Positions 1-12,354 of a stretch of 64,000 nt of DNA are shown here, in pieces. The DNA lies in assembly GCA_033980235.1 (NCBI GenBank), contig CM067075.1, positions 8,834,608 through 8,898,607 on the forward strand, written 5' to 3'. The notes beneath the pieces were generated by a model. It worked only from the letters and a program-made list of their open reading frames with translations. It was not told the origin of the DNA and did not search any database. The translations under genes were made by a program, and so were the position numbers. Source of the DNA: Diadema setosum (Eukaryota > Echinodermata > Echinoidea > Diadematoida > Diadematidae). Positions within the stretch are counted from its first letter, which is position 1. Every line of letters starts with the position of its first letter.

Positions 1-276
1 AGACTGTTGTGCACAATACCTTACTTTCTATGGTCAAATGAATGATGGCAAAGTATCACGTTTCACTGTTTTCTGCATATCCCTTCTGAACTTCACACTT
101 CATTACACCCCATCGTCTAATCACTGCTAACCTTAGTAGAATCAACACTACAAAAGTGCAGTCAAGTCACGTATAGATTGAGTCTAATAGTCTGACCTGG
201 GGCTACTGTACATGCACAATGCTTGCCCGGCAATGTGTGTGTAATGGGCTACAGAGTGCATGATATGCGCTGACCC

Positions 277-647
277 TTAGAGGCCCTGTTTGCCTTTGGG
301 GACAGTGATTTTAAAAATGTGTCAAGATATCACATTTGATGCATATGTGTAGGTCCGCTATACCACAAAACATCCTACCATATAAAATTTTTGCAGTAAA
401 ACCTAAAATATAAGGAGATATCAGTATTTTTCTCAATAAACCATAACTGCAGACGGTTTAGTCTTGAAACATTTTTATTATAATTACTGTTCACAATTTG
501 TCGATTTAACAATACTTAACATTGATAACTAGGATTCAAATTTTTACAGTGGTTGTTTCTATCCCTAACTCACATTTTAAAACTACTTTGAAGCACTAAT
601 GCTGGGTTTTTGTTTTATATGCAAGAGGTATATTATGCCTTTTATAC
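277..647 (-). repeat. ~360-bp TTAA-type MITE, family E, copy 1 (inverted)
   Basis: This matches the elements at 15097-15455 and 48345-48699 in reverse orientation. Shared blocks include the AACCATAACTGCAGACGGTTTA stretch near 443-464 and the stretch around TCCCTAACTCACATTTTA near 561-578. Its ends are eroded. It lies about 15 bp downstream of the splice donor of the exon at 661-828. No open frame is present. Confidence 0.75.
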
Positions 648-660
648 TAACTCTACCCAC

Positions 661-828
661 CTGGATTAAGGCGTGGCCTCTAGGGCCCGGGAAGAGGGTC
701 CGGTACTGGCGGGCCATCTCTTCCAGGGCCTCTAGCTGCCGCTCACGCTCCACCTCCTTCTCCAACGCCTCCACTCTGGGATCGACGTACTCCATCTGGT
801 ACGGCTCCAGGATTGTGGCAAGTGTTTT
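661..828 (-). CDS. Internal coding exon, charged coiled-coil-like segment of an unrecognised protein
   Basis: The minus strand has a splice acceptor (pyrimidine-rich TTTGTTTTGTTCGTAATGCAG) ending at 829 and a donor GTGGGT at 660-655. Between them lie 168 bp, exactly 56 codons, open in phase 0 at both ends. Base composition is clearly more GC-rich and codon-like than the AT-rich surroundings. The peptide begins KTLATILEPYQMEYVDPRVE. It continues with a strongly charged Glu/Arg/Lys helical stretch (about residues 17-43, containing EALEKEVERERQLEALEEMA) and ends in a Gly/Pro-rich turn (about 44-56, FPGPRG then HALIQ). The helix suggests a coiled coil or a long solvent-exposed helix. I do not recognise the family. 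The exon at 25974-26086 on the same strand ends in phase 0 and could splice directly to this one. A family E MITE sits just inside the downstream intron. Confidence 0.72.
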
Positions 829-1006
829 CTGCATTACGAACAAAACAAAACAAAGAAAGAAAAACATGAACAGTGCGTGTGTTTTTTTTTCTTTCTTTAC
901 ATTGCTGATTGTATATCATGTTTAATATACATTTAAGATGAATGTTTTTGTTATGTGAAATTATAGAAATCAAAATAACAGATTACTGAAAAACAAAAAA
1001 AGTGTG

Positions 1007-1058
<52 letters not shown>

Positions 1059-1875
1059 CATGAAACTGATAAGAAGTGGAGGGAATAGCCAGATATGTAA
1101 CTGATACAGACAGAGAAAAGACAAACACATACTCAGACAACACACAAACACAGACAAAACAAACAGACAGAGAGGTAGACAAAAGGACGAGAGAAAAAGA
1201 ATGCTAGAAAAAAACATGAAAAAACAAACAAACAGAGAGAGCAAATGATGGAGAGAGAGAGAGAGAGAGATCTAACCTTAAAGGTAGGGAATCCCCTTTG
1301 CATGCTCTAAATGAAGAGTTGTATAAATACAGTGGTATGTTGAAGAGAGTATCATTTTAGAAACTCCCATAAAGTATTGAAAGTGGAAGGCAACATTTAG
1401 TACATTTTTATTGACCGTTAGATTTTGAATTGAATTTTTTTCGGGGCTCACCGTAAATTCCAGTACATTGCTAGGCTACCTTTGCAGACCCATGCACTGC
1501 ATGTGTGTCCATCATGTATATTTCGTGAAGAAAGTTCATCAAAACTTACAAACATTTCTATATACATTCTTGCCACACACTCTATATGTTATTACATCAG
1601 CTCTTATACTTTTAGATTCATGTTTATAGATAAAAGATACAGAAGACTGCAACAAAAAGGTTTAATTAAGTGTGGCTGACACACAAAACTACTGAGTAGT
1701 TGAGTTTTGTGCATTATTCAAATTGTAGATAACTGTTGACTTCCAAATTTCTCAGCAGTGGCCTAAACAAGTCCCCTGAGGTTCATTTTTAATGTTTTGC
1801 TGCATTTTGGGAGGTCTGTAAAAGGTATCCCCTACCTTTAACCCTTAAAGTGCACAGGCACCCAACTTATGGACT
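829..1875. other. Intronic or intergenic DNA with microsatellites
   Basis: Contains a (TG)n tract at about 1012-1056, an imperfect CAGACA/ACAAACA-rich stretch to about 1240, and a (GA)n tract at about 1251-1270. The open frames here only translate those simple repeats. Nothing else was recognised. Confidence 0.7.
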
Positions 1876-2381
1876 TTAACTCTTTATGTGCCACGTTCGC
1901 ACGTCCGACTCAGTCGACGGCGTGCCAACTTCACATATTCTGCTCAACAAACAAAGCCGCCGAAACTGATCGATAAATCGCTAATCCCCCGGTACAATAA
2001 AAGCGTTTCTCACGCTTTTGTTCCTCTCACTTAGGGCTTGCAGTCTATGTGGTGGTTAACTATCAAGCGGTGTTCCTAACTAGATTTGCGTTTACATTTT
2101 AAGTTTCTGTCATGGTTTTATGTGCAAAAGTCACGCCTTTACAGTAATGTAGCAAGTGGTCATTTAAAGGTAATTTTGATATAGATTTGTCATACAATGT
2201 ATATCGAAGCAAAGTTTGGCATTCCTCTAACACTTTGCTCACTATTATGTCCAGCTTAACAGAAATTTGAAGAAGTTATACAAATTGGAAACACAGAATT
2301 CTTTCTCAAAGCATGACTACCTTCGTGTCTCAGAATAACGTGGCACACAGGGGGTTGCCACCATGGCACATAAAGAGTTAA
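1876..2381 (+). mobile_element. 506-bp TTAA-flanked non-autonomous element, family B, copy 1
   Basis: Both ends carry TTAA followed by the inverted repeat TTAACTCTTTATGTGCCA, with the complement at 2364-2381. A second copy in reverse orientation lies at 22442-22960. The left subterminal region is CpG-rich (TTCGCACGTCCG, GTCGACGGCGTGCC), unlike the surroundings. TTAA duplication is typical of piggyBac and Kolobok superfamilies. No transposase frame is present, so this is a MITE or internally deleted derivative. Confidence 0.85.
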
Positions 2382-4969
2382 GTAATAACTTTAAGACCTT
2401 GGCTTAACTTGCAGAGCTCTTTTACCAGGGTTCGCCAATCAACCCAGACTTGACCCAAAACTAAGTACTTCTATTCATGGACAATTAGTTTCCTTCCGTG
2501 ATTTTCCATACCGCTCATAGACACTTTCGGCAACAAATAATGGCCACTCAAAAAAAAAAAAAAAAATCCGGACTATTTCAGAAGCTTCACACTTTTTAGT
2601 GGTGCATGCATCATGAATTGAATTTTAGTAATAGTCATGATTGTAATGTCCAAATAAATAAAAGAAAATGTTTTTTGTGGTGCAATTCAAATCATGACAC
2701 AAATAGTTCCAACTATCTGTGGTTACATGAATGGGCCTATTGTTAGCACCACATATTAAAGTTAAGATAAAGAAAATATTTTGACAGGAAAGGAAAGTCA
2801 CAGAAAGAAAGGGACAACAAAATAATGTCAATGCACAAGAGCAGAGACGGATAAAATGCACACTACCCTCATAGCAAATTCAGGAAGAATCTAAAAGATC
2901 AAAGGATCAGCATTAACTTTGACAGAGATCAACTAGGAAAGAAAAAATACAGGGAGATTTGGTGTCAGCAGATTACCTTCTTTTTTCTTTTTTTTTGAAA
3001 TGCCAAAAGGTGTAAAGCAGGCAAAAACTGATAAAAATAATTTATTTTTTCCTTTTGCCATCGTAATGCCAGCGCATATTTACATGTACGTCATTTTCAA
3101 AACTTTTCACGAGAGCGATGGTTGAGTGAGGTAAGGATATCAGAAACTGGGTCAACAAACTGATAAAACTGGCTCTACTTTGATCAAGGTGTTTGCCTCA
3201 CCCCACCCCCTCCCCATCTGCAATCAATTTACTCCATACACCTCTTCTACACAACCCTTTTAAGGACAGCTCTTGACTAGTTTTATTCAACATTATCACT
3301 GTTCAACTACTAAAATTCCCCAGCACACCTAGACTGAAATACATTTCAGTATGTGTTTGTATACATCTTTGTGTCTTTCACAGTATACCCAGCTCAAAAA
3401 CTACAAAATATGATACCTAAGAATAGAAGAATCTTATTTTAGAGGACATATTCTACTATCGATTTTTTTTTCTCTCTCTTTGCCAAATCCAAAGTGGAAT
3501 TACAGTTTGATACGTATTTATCTCTTCGCCTACGCAAGGCGCCATCTTGGATACGTGCCACGAAATCGTTTCTAATGAGGGCAATTCACCCCCCAGACAG
3601 ATGAGCCAAGATTATTCAAACTAACTGCCGAAAATAGACGGCAAACTCTGCCGACGGTCAATTTTAAGTATACTATCAGAAATGGAAAGAGCAAAGTGTA
3701 GGGAAGCTGCCCACAACCATGCAACACAGACTGAAGAGTAAACTACTCTCTTGAAAGTACATGGTGGGCTATAAACTTGCAAAACAAACAAGTGACCTAG
3801 CATATGTTGTGAAGATTCAATGCTGGTACTGGGGCACCCAAATTCTGTAGATACTCTTAAGTATATATTTTACATAAATATGTATGCAATGTATATGTGT
3901 GTGTAGATATATCAGGGCTCACCACTGGTGGTAGCCCAGTGGCCCATGCCATTAAAAAATTGATATCAGACCACAAAACTTTCAAAAAGCACATCATTTG
4001 GTGGCCCAATCGGGCAACAAAGATTAAAAATATATTGCCATGTTTTCTCTTACTTAGTGTCCATGTCAAGATATTGGAAACAAACAATGCATGTGATGAC
4101 TATGATTTGTATGTGCATACGTGTGTGTGTATATACATGTATTGCCTGGTTGTTTAAGAGAGAGAAGCAGAAATTACCGCAAAGGTACTCATTGTAGCAG
4201 GAACCTTGAAAAGCACTTGCATTTAACATCTTTCTTCAATAAAACACAAAATTGACACTCTCCATGACCTTTTCAGGATCTAATCACACCTTCAAGAAGG
4301 ATAATTAGTGAACATAACAATTTTCACAAGGTTAAAAAGGTGGTTTATATCAGCTAATCAATACTCTATTAATGATAAATGGAGCCATTAACCCCCTGGT
4401 TCTCAGTGAGCAGGATTGGCATTCAAGTATTTTGGATAGTAGCACAACAGGGTAAAAAAAAAAAACATCAATTACTATTAAACTGTTCAAAAGGGTAGTC
4501 TTCGGCCGTGTTTGAGCACTCAAAAGCAAACCAAAGAGAACCAACCGAATGCACACCACATCATACTATGTAATACTGGAAGCATTCAAGCGCTCTGTGG
4601 AGAAAGCATTATTTTTAGAAGGGGTCACACATTTTGTAGCAATAGGGTCATGCCCCTGACACACTTACACCACATTAAATGTGTCCCAATCAAAGAAAAT
4701 CAACTCTTTGCATTATGATGTACACACTTTTGCATGTTACACACATTCTTTTCTTGCCATCTTACTAGTACGGTTGTGATACACTTTCAGCACACTGGCA
4801 AGTGGTTCACTTTTGGCTCGGTATAGTATGGTACGTTAAAAACTTCAGGAGCGTTTAAGCGCTCCTCTAGCATGGGTGCGGTATGGTGAGATACGCTGCA
4901 GAAGAGCGCTCGAACGCATCCTTTGTCTTCTTCATATGACACAATGTACCTGGTTGATACCGTTTGTTA
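2382..4969. other. AT-rich DNA without recognised genes
   Basis: Poly(A) occurs at about 2550-2566. A short imperfect palindrome (AGGAGCGTTTAAGCGCTCCT) lies at about 4846-4865. Small frames on both strands lack splice context, GC shift or recognisable domains. Confidence 0.6.
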
Positions 4970-5313
4970 ACTATTGGTAGTCATCACCTAGGGTGAACCA
5001 CGAGGGGTTGCCATCATTCGCCCATTTTACAGTGTGGTCGGGTAGGGGGACCGCTTCACCAGGTTAAGCACACTGCTCTTTGCGATGAATGAATGAATGA
5101 AGCGAGGTCTTTCACATGCACGAGACATGACTCCCTCACACAAGACCTCCATCAATGTCTCATCCGAGGGGCAGAGTGTTTTTGCCTCTTGCTAGAGGGG
5201 ATGGTATGATGACACACAACATTGCTCAGCAAGACTCAATGGGAACTGAACCCAAGTCAGGAGATTGCAAGGGAGATGTGTTCCTGACTGAGCCCCATAG
5301 ATGCCCCAAAAAG
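4970..5313 (-). mobile_element. tRNA-derived SINE with a Deu-like core
   Basis: Read on the minus strand from about 5313, a tRNA-like head has an A-box-like GGGGCTCAGTCAGG and a B-box-like GGGTTCAGTTCCC. A body follows with CGGATGAGACATTGATGGAG, then GTCTTGTGTGAGGGAGTCAT and a GTGAAAGACC block. These resemble the conserved Deu-domain core known from vertebrate and echinoderm SINEs. A (CATT)n run at about 5088-5100 marks a simple-repeat tail, followed by a further ~100 bp of possible partner-LINE-like tail. Family membership is from memory. Confidence 0.65.
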
Positions 5314-5785
5314 GGAAGTGATAAAACCTTCTAAGTGTAAATCTACACCAATAGAGAATAAAATGAGACAAGCAGAATGGCAGTGGATTTACCATAATGA
5401 AGGACTGAAGATGATCTTAAAGTTAAGCACAACATAAAAATGATGGTATGCTGTCTGTGACTCTTATGGTATTCTAACTTCAAAGAGAGAAAAAAAAAAT
5501 GAAATTTTGCATACAGTAGGTCCTTTAAATGTACTGAACCGGTGGAATTCGCATCGATTACTAGTAAATAAAGAATATGGATGAAGATAGCTCTTTTGCT
5601 TTGGTCTTCATGATGAATTATTCATCAACAATCATTTGTGCCACAAAGGTTTAAATTTATGCCAGTATCGGTTTGTCTGTTGGCAACTTGATGCCACATC
5701 TTGGATTTTAGACGAAATGTCATTGTGGAACTGGAAAAGAACGGAAGGAAAAAAAGTGACTTGATCAAAAGTGTTTTGGTAGTAG
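5314..5785. other. No feature recognised
   Basis: AT-rich sequence with no supported gene. Confidence 0.5.
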
Positions 5786-5975
5786 TTTCCGGAAACATTT
5801 TTTATTACAAAGTTCTATTGTTCACATTTTGTGTATTTAACAACACTTAACATTGATTATACAGATTCAAATTTTTGCAGTGGTTGTTTCTACCCCTAAC
5901 TCACATTTTAGAATTATTTTAAAGCACTAATGCTGGGTTTTTGTTTCATCTGCAAATGGTAAATGCCTTTAAGAA
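5786..5975 (-). repeat. Family E MITE, truncated copy
   Basis: About 190 bp match one half of the family E element. They contain the shared stretches ATTTTTGCAGTGGTTGTTTC and GCACTAATGCTGGGTTTTTG, and end in ATCTGCAAATGG...TGCCTTTAA. The other half is missing. Confidence 0.75.
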
Positions 5976-6704
5976 CACCACAAGATTTGATTGCCACACT
6001 GGTAATATTCTGGCTCTGTTGAACCAAAACGATAAAATCAACATAGACTCTATTAAAAATAAGAAGTGTGCCCCTTGGAGGAAATGAGCTTATTTTAGTT
6101 GTTTGGTTTTTTTCCATCACTGTGGATGTAAAACAAAGCCTTCTTTGTTAGGATATTGACTGTCATAGGGGTTTATTAGTACACATGCCAACACCAAAGC
6201 CGCACAAGGACGTGAGCAGAGGGGCACTCGTAGATGCAGATACAGCATCTATCTTTATTTTGAAGTCCTCTGCATTTTGTTTGCATTTACTTGTTTTCAC
6301 AATTTCACATGGGAACGCATCCTCGGGAGGAGGCAAAAACAAAACACAACAAGCCCAAAAAAACAGAAATTGATTCAGATTAATATTCAGGTCTCCTCCA
6401 ATACCGGCCTTGTCGTATACTGTGTGGATTCCCTGGCGTTCTGTGCAGAAAGGTTGGAAATGTGTTCAGAATTTTTCTGCAGAATTCTGTGCAGGGTAAG
6501 ATGTGTAAAAAGCATGAGATGTGCACTGAGCCTATCAACAAAGAAAACAAACAAAACAAATACAAAAATGCAAAATTAATGGCAAGCGAAATATTCTTGG
6601 CACAATAAGTGAGACTATGATTTACAACAATGTTTTTCCAAATGATAATAACTGCCTTTTATAAAGAGTTTTACAAGTCCGTCCTCCCATTTTCTCCCTT
6701 TTTA
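5976..6704. other. No feature recognised
   Basis: AT-rich sequence with short A-rich runs. The frames at 6185-6579 show no domain or splice support. Confidence 0.5.
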
Positions 6705-7284
6705 GTGCAGTCGGAAAGGGGGGTTCCCATGCACCCCAAACATATATTTTTTTAATCTACTTCATCTAGACCAATTTTGTGCGTAGATTTCAAAAATGCA
6801 ATGTTAACAGGTCAAAGCGTGTCCCATAGTGGTCAAAAATCCGTTTCCATGGTAACGCATGGTGAAAATGTCAGTATCTCATAAAAATACATGTAACCTT
6901 TGATAAAATTGTTCAATTATCATGGCTTTGGTATCAAATTAAAGACAATTAAATTATCTATATGATGATACCAATTATGTAGGGGGTTATACCAATCTTC
7001 ATATTAATTTTGAGGCCAGAATTCAATTTTTTCACATTTTTTAGCAAAAATGCATTTTTACCATAATACTAATCTATCTCTAAATCATACCAAAACACAT
7101 TCAATTTGTTTGAATATTTTTCAAAATTATACCAAATATGTATGTAATAAAATGTAAAAAATTCGTAGAAATTGCTCAAATAACAAGAAAGTTACGGCCA
7201 TCCAAAGTTGACATTGACACCTGTCAAGAATTGGTCAAGAATTTCCAGATGGATGATGATGCGCGCCCTCTATTGTGGAGAAAT
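6705..7284 (+). repeat. Left long inverted repeat of the 6.7-12.9 kb element
   Basis: Pairs with 12355-12930. It carries an RFX X-box-like imperfect palindrome, GTTTCCATGGTAAC, at 6843-6856, and a block with ATAGATAATTTAATT-type sequence shared with the right arm. Confidence 0.8.
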
Positions 7285-7965
7285 AAGCAAGCTTGCTTGT
7301 GATAGGACAAAAGTTTTGGTGAGAAGCTTTATTGTTTGGATCAGACCCGGATCAGTCAAAGAAATCTGCCATAAATCAAACCTCTGACCTTTGTATTTGA
7401 TTACATTTTGTGTCATATTATTGTTTTTAAAACCATTCTGCAACATACATTTATTTTTGCCTGAAAGCAAAGTACCAAAAACTTCATCTATTGAAGCTTT
7501 TCCACTACAAGTTTATGTTCCTTGAACTTCAGTCTCACACGTTTAAAAATGTGTTAGGATTTAGGTATGACATGAAATCAGAACTTGTTGATGTGCTGTG
7601 TTGAATTGAGTTGAATTTACTAATATTTAAAGAGAACATCTATGAATAGATTGTTATTTGTATAGTTACTTTGCTGAGTGTGAAAGTAACAGATTACAAG
7701 ATTAGTTTGATGGAATGTTACTGTCTGTAACATAATACTAGTTTTGGTGTAGACCTTAGTTCTGTAGACTCCACATAATTTTGTATTCATTACAATAGAT
7801 CTGTAATGTTAGAGTCTAGTTCTATGTAATTAATTTGATGGTGAAAACAAAATGTAAACAGAAGCACCCAAATTTTATCTAAATTTGCAATATTTCATGA
7901 GGTATATTTTCATGCCTCTGCACTGAAGGTGGCGGATCGGGGGGGGGGGGGGGGGGGGATTGGGG

Positions 7966-9985
7966 CACATCCAACAGGATTTGCATTTACTGTACATCCT
8001 CTCACTAAATAGATATTTTGAAGCAATGCTTCTCCTATCATTTCCACGACATTTATTGATATAAAAGTGTGTAGCTGTATTGCTGGAACTACTTCTAAAA
8101 CCATGCACGAAAGAACGTCGGTATTTGCGTTCATAGTATCCGTGTGATGTAATTACGGGGCTTGAGCGGCGGTGTTTATTTTGGACACTTCCCAGGGGAT
8201 TGCTTTTGAATGTTGACCCTTTTAACAATATAGTTAATGTAGAGCATTTTTACTTTTTGTAATTATATTGCATTTCATACAAACAAAAGGGCAATCGCTG
8301 TACAACCGTAACGACAATGTGAAGGCATGGTAAATTGAAACATATTTGTGCTATATGCTGGTGCATGTTTCCTATATTGCCCTGGGGGTTGGATGGTTTT
8401 GAACAAATCCCACTCGGTTGCCTTTGAATGTGCACCCCTTTGACTATGGTGATTGTAAAGCAGTGTCTATATACCATTTAAAAATCATGAAAAGTAAAGT
8501 GTCTTTATTTACCACTCGGCAACGACTTTACATGCATGTACAAGTGAGTTTACTGTGGCATATAATGTATGTTTTGTTAATCTGTTTTGGGACCACGACG
8601 GTCAGGGCAGGGGTGATCTGGGCACTTCCCAAGGGCTTGACAAAATAGATATTGTAAAGCAACGTCTCCTATATCACCTTAATTTCATTTTACGAAAGCG
8701 TATGTGCTACACAGGCGGAAGAGCTTTTCAGAGGCATGTAACCATGGAACATTTTTCGCGGTTGTACAGTGTATACTGCATGTTTTTCATTGCCTTTAGG
8801 ATTAGTTTGATCACCTCCCACAAGGTGGTCTCTGCAAGTGAACCCTTTGGACAGCATAGATATTATGGATCAATGTTGTTATTTTATCTCTACCCCGGCA
8901 GTTTTTATAGAAAAAAAAAAGTGTCTTGATATGGCAGGAATCCAATTCACTAGAATTCAATTCAATTTCTATTTCATTTTTCGACAAGAACAGATAGACA
9001 TCACTTTCTTTGTAACAGAAAATGAGGTGCGTAAAATTATGTCGAATGAGAAGAATGTACAATGATTATAGCACCATACGATGATTATACATAGTCACAA
9101 AACTCAAGTGATAGTCCTAAAACTCAAGGAACGACCTTTTTTTTTTGAGACATGCGCTTTTGGAACGACTGTATATACTATAATTGCGTTGATATTTGCA
9201 TTACAAAGGCCATGTATAGAGGCAATTAATGTGTGCACTTCCCATATAGTAGGCTCCCTTCGAATGATAACCACTTTAACTATGTCAGTGTAAGTAAAAA
9301 TTACAGAGCAATACATCGTCGGTTGACTCCATTGGATTTCATTAAATAAACGTTTCTGGGCTAGAGGACCAGAAGGAGTGTTTAAAGGCATGTATCCATA
9401 GAACATATTCATGTATTTGCGCTGGTACATGATTATTGCATGTCTTAGACTGTCTTTGGGTGGGGTAAGTTTGGGCACCCTCCACGTGGTTGTCTTCGTA
9501 TGTGAACCATTTTCACCTTATACCAAGATATTGTAGAACAACAATTCTTCGAGAACTTCCACTGAATTTTAATGGAAATGAAATGAATAGGACGTTATGC
9601 ACAGAGGTTTTTTTTTTTTTTTTTTTTCGCTTCAAACAGCTGTATTCACGTGTGTATATGTTTTGTACCGGGCCGTGAGGGTATAGGGATAAATTCGGGT
9701 ACCTCCCTGCATGCGAGCCACTTTGACTGTGCATCACTTTTTAAAGATGTACACATTGTAGAAAAATGTCTCCGCTGTCAATGCCAATTGTATTTCATGG
9801 AAATAACAGAGTCTTTGCTAGACGGCGAAACGACTTTAGAATAAAATCTTGTACGCTTAGAACAACGGAAATCGTGTTGGTTGATGCATGTTTTGTAAAT
9901 TAACGGTCGTGGGATAATATGCTCGACTGGGGTAACTTTGGGCACTACCCACAGGGTTTCCTTTGACTGTGCCATCTTCAATATC
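7966..9985 (+). repeat. Degenerate tandem array, unit about 215-235 bp, about nine units
   Basis: A landmark resembling GGGCACTTCCCACAGGG(T)TGCCTTTGAATGTGAACC recurs at about 7968, 8185, 8402, 8615, 8812, 9235, 9472, 9698 and 9930. The one double-length step (8812 to 9235) implies a unit decayed beyond recognition. Each unit also carries AGATATTGTAAAGCAA...CTCCTAT-like and GGCATGTAACCATGGAAC-like blocks. The scattered open frames on both strands are shadows of this repetition. A 20-base poly(G) at 7939-7958 sits at its left edge. Confidence 0.7.
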
Positions 9986-10560
9986 TCAAAACCCTCAAGG
10001 ATGCAAGAGCTTAATCATCAAGATTTGAACAAACCACCCTCCAAATAGAGTTCATTCATTACAAAATTACCGTAGACATGTAGATGTTGACACTTGTTTA
10101 ATTTCGTACTTTGATTCTACGTAATATTAATGGATAAGCTATCATTATCTGTCTGATAACAAACTCTAATATTATAATAATAATTCATGCTAGTTTACTA
10201 ATGCTGTAAAGTTTGTTTTTGGTGAACAGAAACTGAAATATCATATTTGAACACTCTTGATATGCTCATATCGGGCACTTTGATGCATCAAAATATTCCG
10301 TTGGCTCGGAACCCTTTGCATATTATGCAAATGAGGCCCAGACTATGTACATGGTGAAATGTTTGCATCGCACTAGTGACATTGTAAACATAAGTTTCAA
10401 CACTTTCGGTGTTCCAATCTGAAAACTAGAAACCTAGTTTTCATGGAAACACTGTATTTTTATCATAATGGGAGCTAATTTGCATATTATGGAAATTTAG
10501 CCACTTTGCCCCATGGATTTCTTGGGACTTTTAGTATGGTGTTTAGGAGCCCATAACAAG

Positions 10561-10638
10561 TCGTCGGCCTCATGCCAGAAGGGCCTTAACACCATAGACT
10601 TTGTACACTGTTAAGGCCTATTGGCATGAGGCCGACGA
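10561..10638. repeat. 78-nt stable hairpin
   Basis: TCGTCGGCCTCATGCCA (10561-10577) pairs perfectly with 10622-10638. After a small internal loop, GGCCTTAAC pairs with GTTAAGGCC. The loop is about 19 nt (10591-10609). Stem length and internal loop resemble a pre-miRNA, but a short palindromic MITE remnant is equally possible. No second copy was noticed in this window. Confidence 0.7.
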
Positions 10639-12004
10639 AGTATAGCACTGCAGTGGAATTCCTACTGTTGCAATTAGTGTTGGGTGAAACCCTATTTTGA
10701 CTGGACTAATGTGATCTATGACAAAATGTGTATCCGGTGTCTCTTAACAGTGCGTCATTTCTTTCAGAAGTACAGTATTTGTTGTAGTAGTCAATCGAGT
10801 ATATAATGAACTTGCTCTGGTATCGTACAGAAGTTCATGCAGGACCCGTTTCACCAACATTGATTTCAGTGAGATCAGTGCCACTTAGTGTTTTCAGTTT
10901 CACTTAGCAAGTCCTCGTGACTAAAACATACCAATCAGAAAAGTGAGATAGCGAGACTGAAACCAGTGAAGTGAAACTGAAACCAATGAAAAGTTTGTTT
11001 AAACACCCTACAGGACTGCAAGAAAGGAAAAGACATGAACTAACCATTTTTATTGGGATTGGGGGCAGAGGTAGAGGAGGGTCTCATTTTATGAGAAATT
11101 GACTTAAACTATGTTCTGTGCCTAATTGACTTGAACAAAATGTCAGCTTGTGCCAAATGCAAAACAAAAAACAAAAAATCCAGCTACTGGGATGGAAAAT
11201 ATAATATAATACACCACTAATAATGAAAATTGTGATTTCTTGACAGCTGTGTTATAATGGCTACAGGCAAGTTTGAGTGTAACCATGGTAGCTATGGTCT
11301 CTAACAGGTTAGGTCTCACCTCCAGTCAATTAAATAGCTATGAATTTGCATACTTATGTAAATTTAAAATGGTGTTTAACGTTGAGAAGGTGTTGCATTT
11401 TTTTTTTTGTTTCAGAAAAACATTGTTTTTAGCATAAAGTTTCCATAGAAATGACCTTATTTGGGCTCAGATTTTTTGAAAAAGAGGACCCAAATGTGCC
11501 CAATTTTGTTTGAAGAAAGGCAGGAAATAAGAAATACATACACTAGAAACTTATCTCGTTGTATCAGTTGTATAATGAACACTTGAGGTATCCTGAAATT
11601 CCCATTCATTTACTAGTATCTGGTTTGTGGGGTGGTCATGTTGATGACGTCATTTCGGCATGTTCCGAAGCAGAACTTCTGGGTAAATTTTACTGGTAAG
11701 TTTGTTAAGACATACATGTATACTTTCAAATACAAAATTTGTTTGTTATACGATAGTTGTCAGTTGACCCCAAAATTCAGCTTCAATTCACTGGCCTATA
11801 GACTTACAGTTGAAATCAACTACTAGTATAAAATCAATTTTAAACAGGGCCCCGGTATTACGAAATCCTATTGTTCGATTCAAGCTATTCACATGGCCTC
11901 GATCGAAAACGTGCACCGTATACCCGAATAGTATACTAGTACTGTACTGTACTCCTATGTGAACCAAAGATTTTTTCTTCTCGCCCCCCCCCCCCCCGCA
12001 GCGC

Positions 12005-12300
12005 GCTGCTAAAACTACTACCCTGACCTCAAAATTGGTATGAAGATTAGTATAAATTCCGTGTGATTGGTATGTCATTCAAAGAATTTAATACTCTTCA
12101 TTTAAATTTGACATTTAAATCATGATAAGTGAACAATTGTATCAAATATTACATTTTAAGGAGATTCTGACATTTCCATCATGCGTTGCCTTGGTAACAA
12201 TTTTTTTTTGCCACCATGGGACACTCTTTGACCTGTTAATGCATTTTTTGTAAATTCTACCCACAAAACTGGTCTAGATGACCCACTTTATCACATCCAA
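12005..12300 (-). repeat. Additional diverged partial copy of the 575-bp arm
   Basis: Shares with 12608-12870 the order: CCTCAAAATT, a TGAAGATTAGTATAA-like block, CATGCGTTRCC, GGGACACKCTTTGACCTGTTAA, then AAAACTGGTCTAGATGA. It has the same orientation as the right arm, so it is a direct partial duplication. It also carries the X-box-like GTTGCCTTGGTAAC at 12185-12198. Confidence 0.75.
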
Positions 12301-12354
12301 CTTCATTCTCATGCTTTTGGAACCAAATTATGATGACTGAAATGTTTAAATGAG

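Noticed and set aside
7875..9981. Many frames of 60-124 codons on both strands
   Set aside because: They recur with the tandem units, on both strands, and break at non-conserved positions; shadows of a non-coding repeat.
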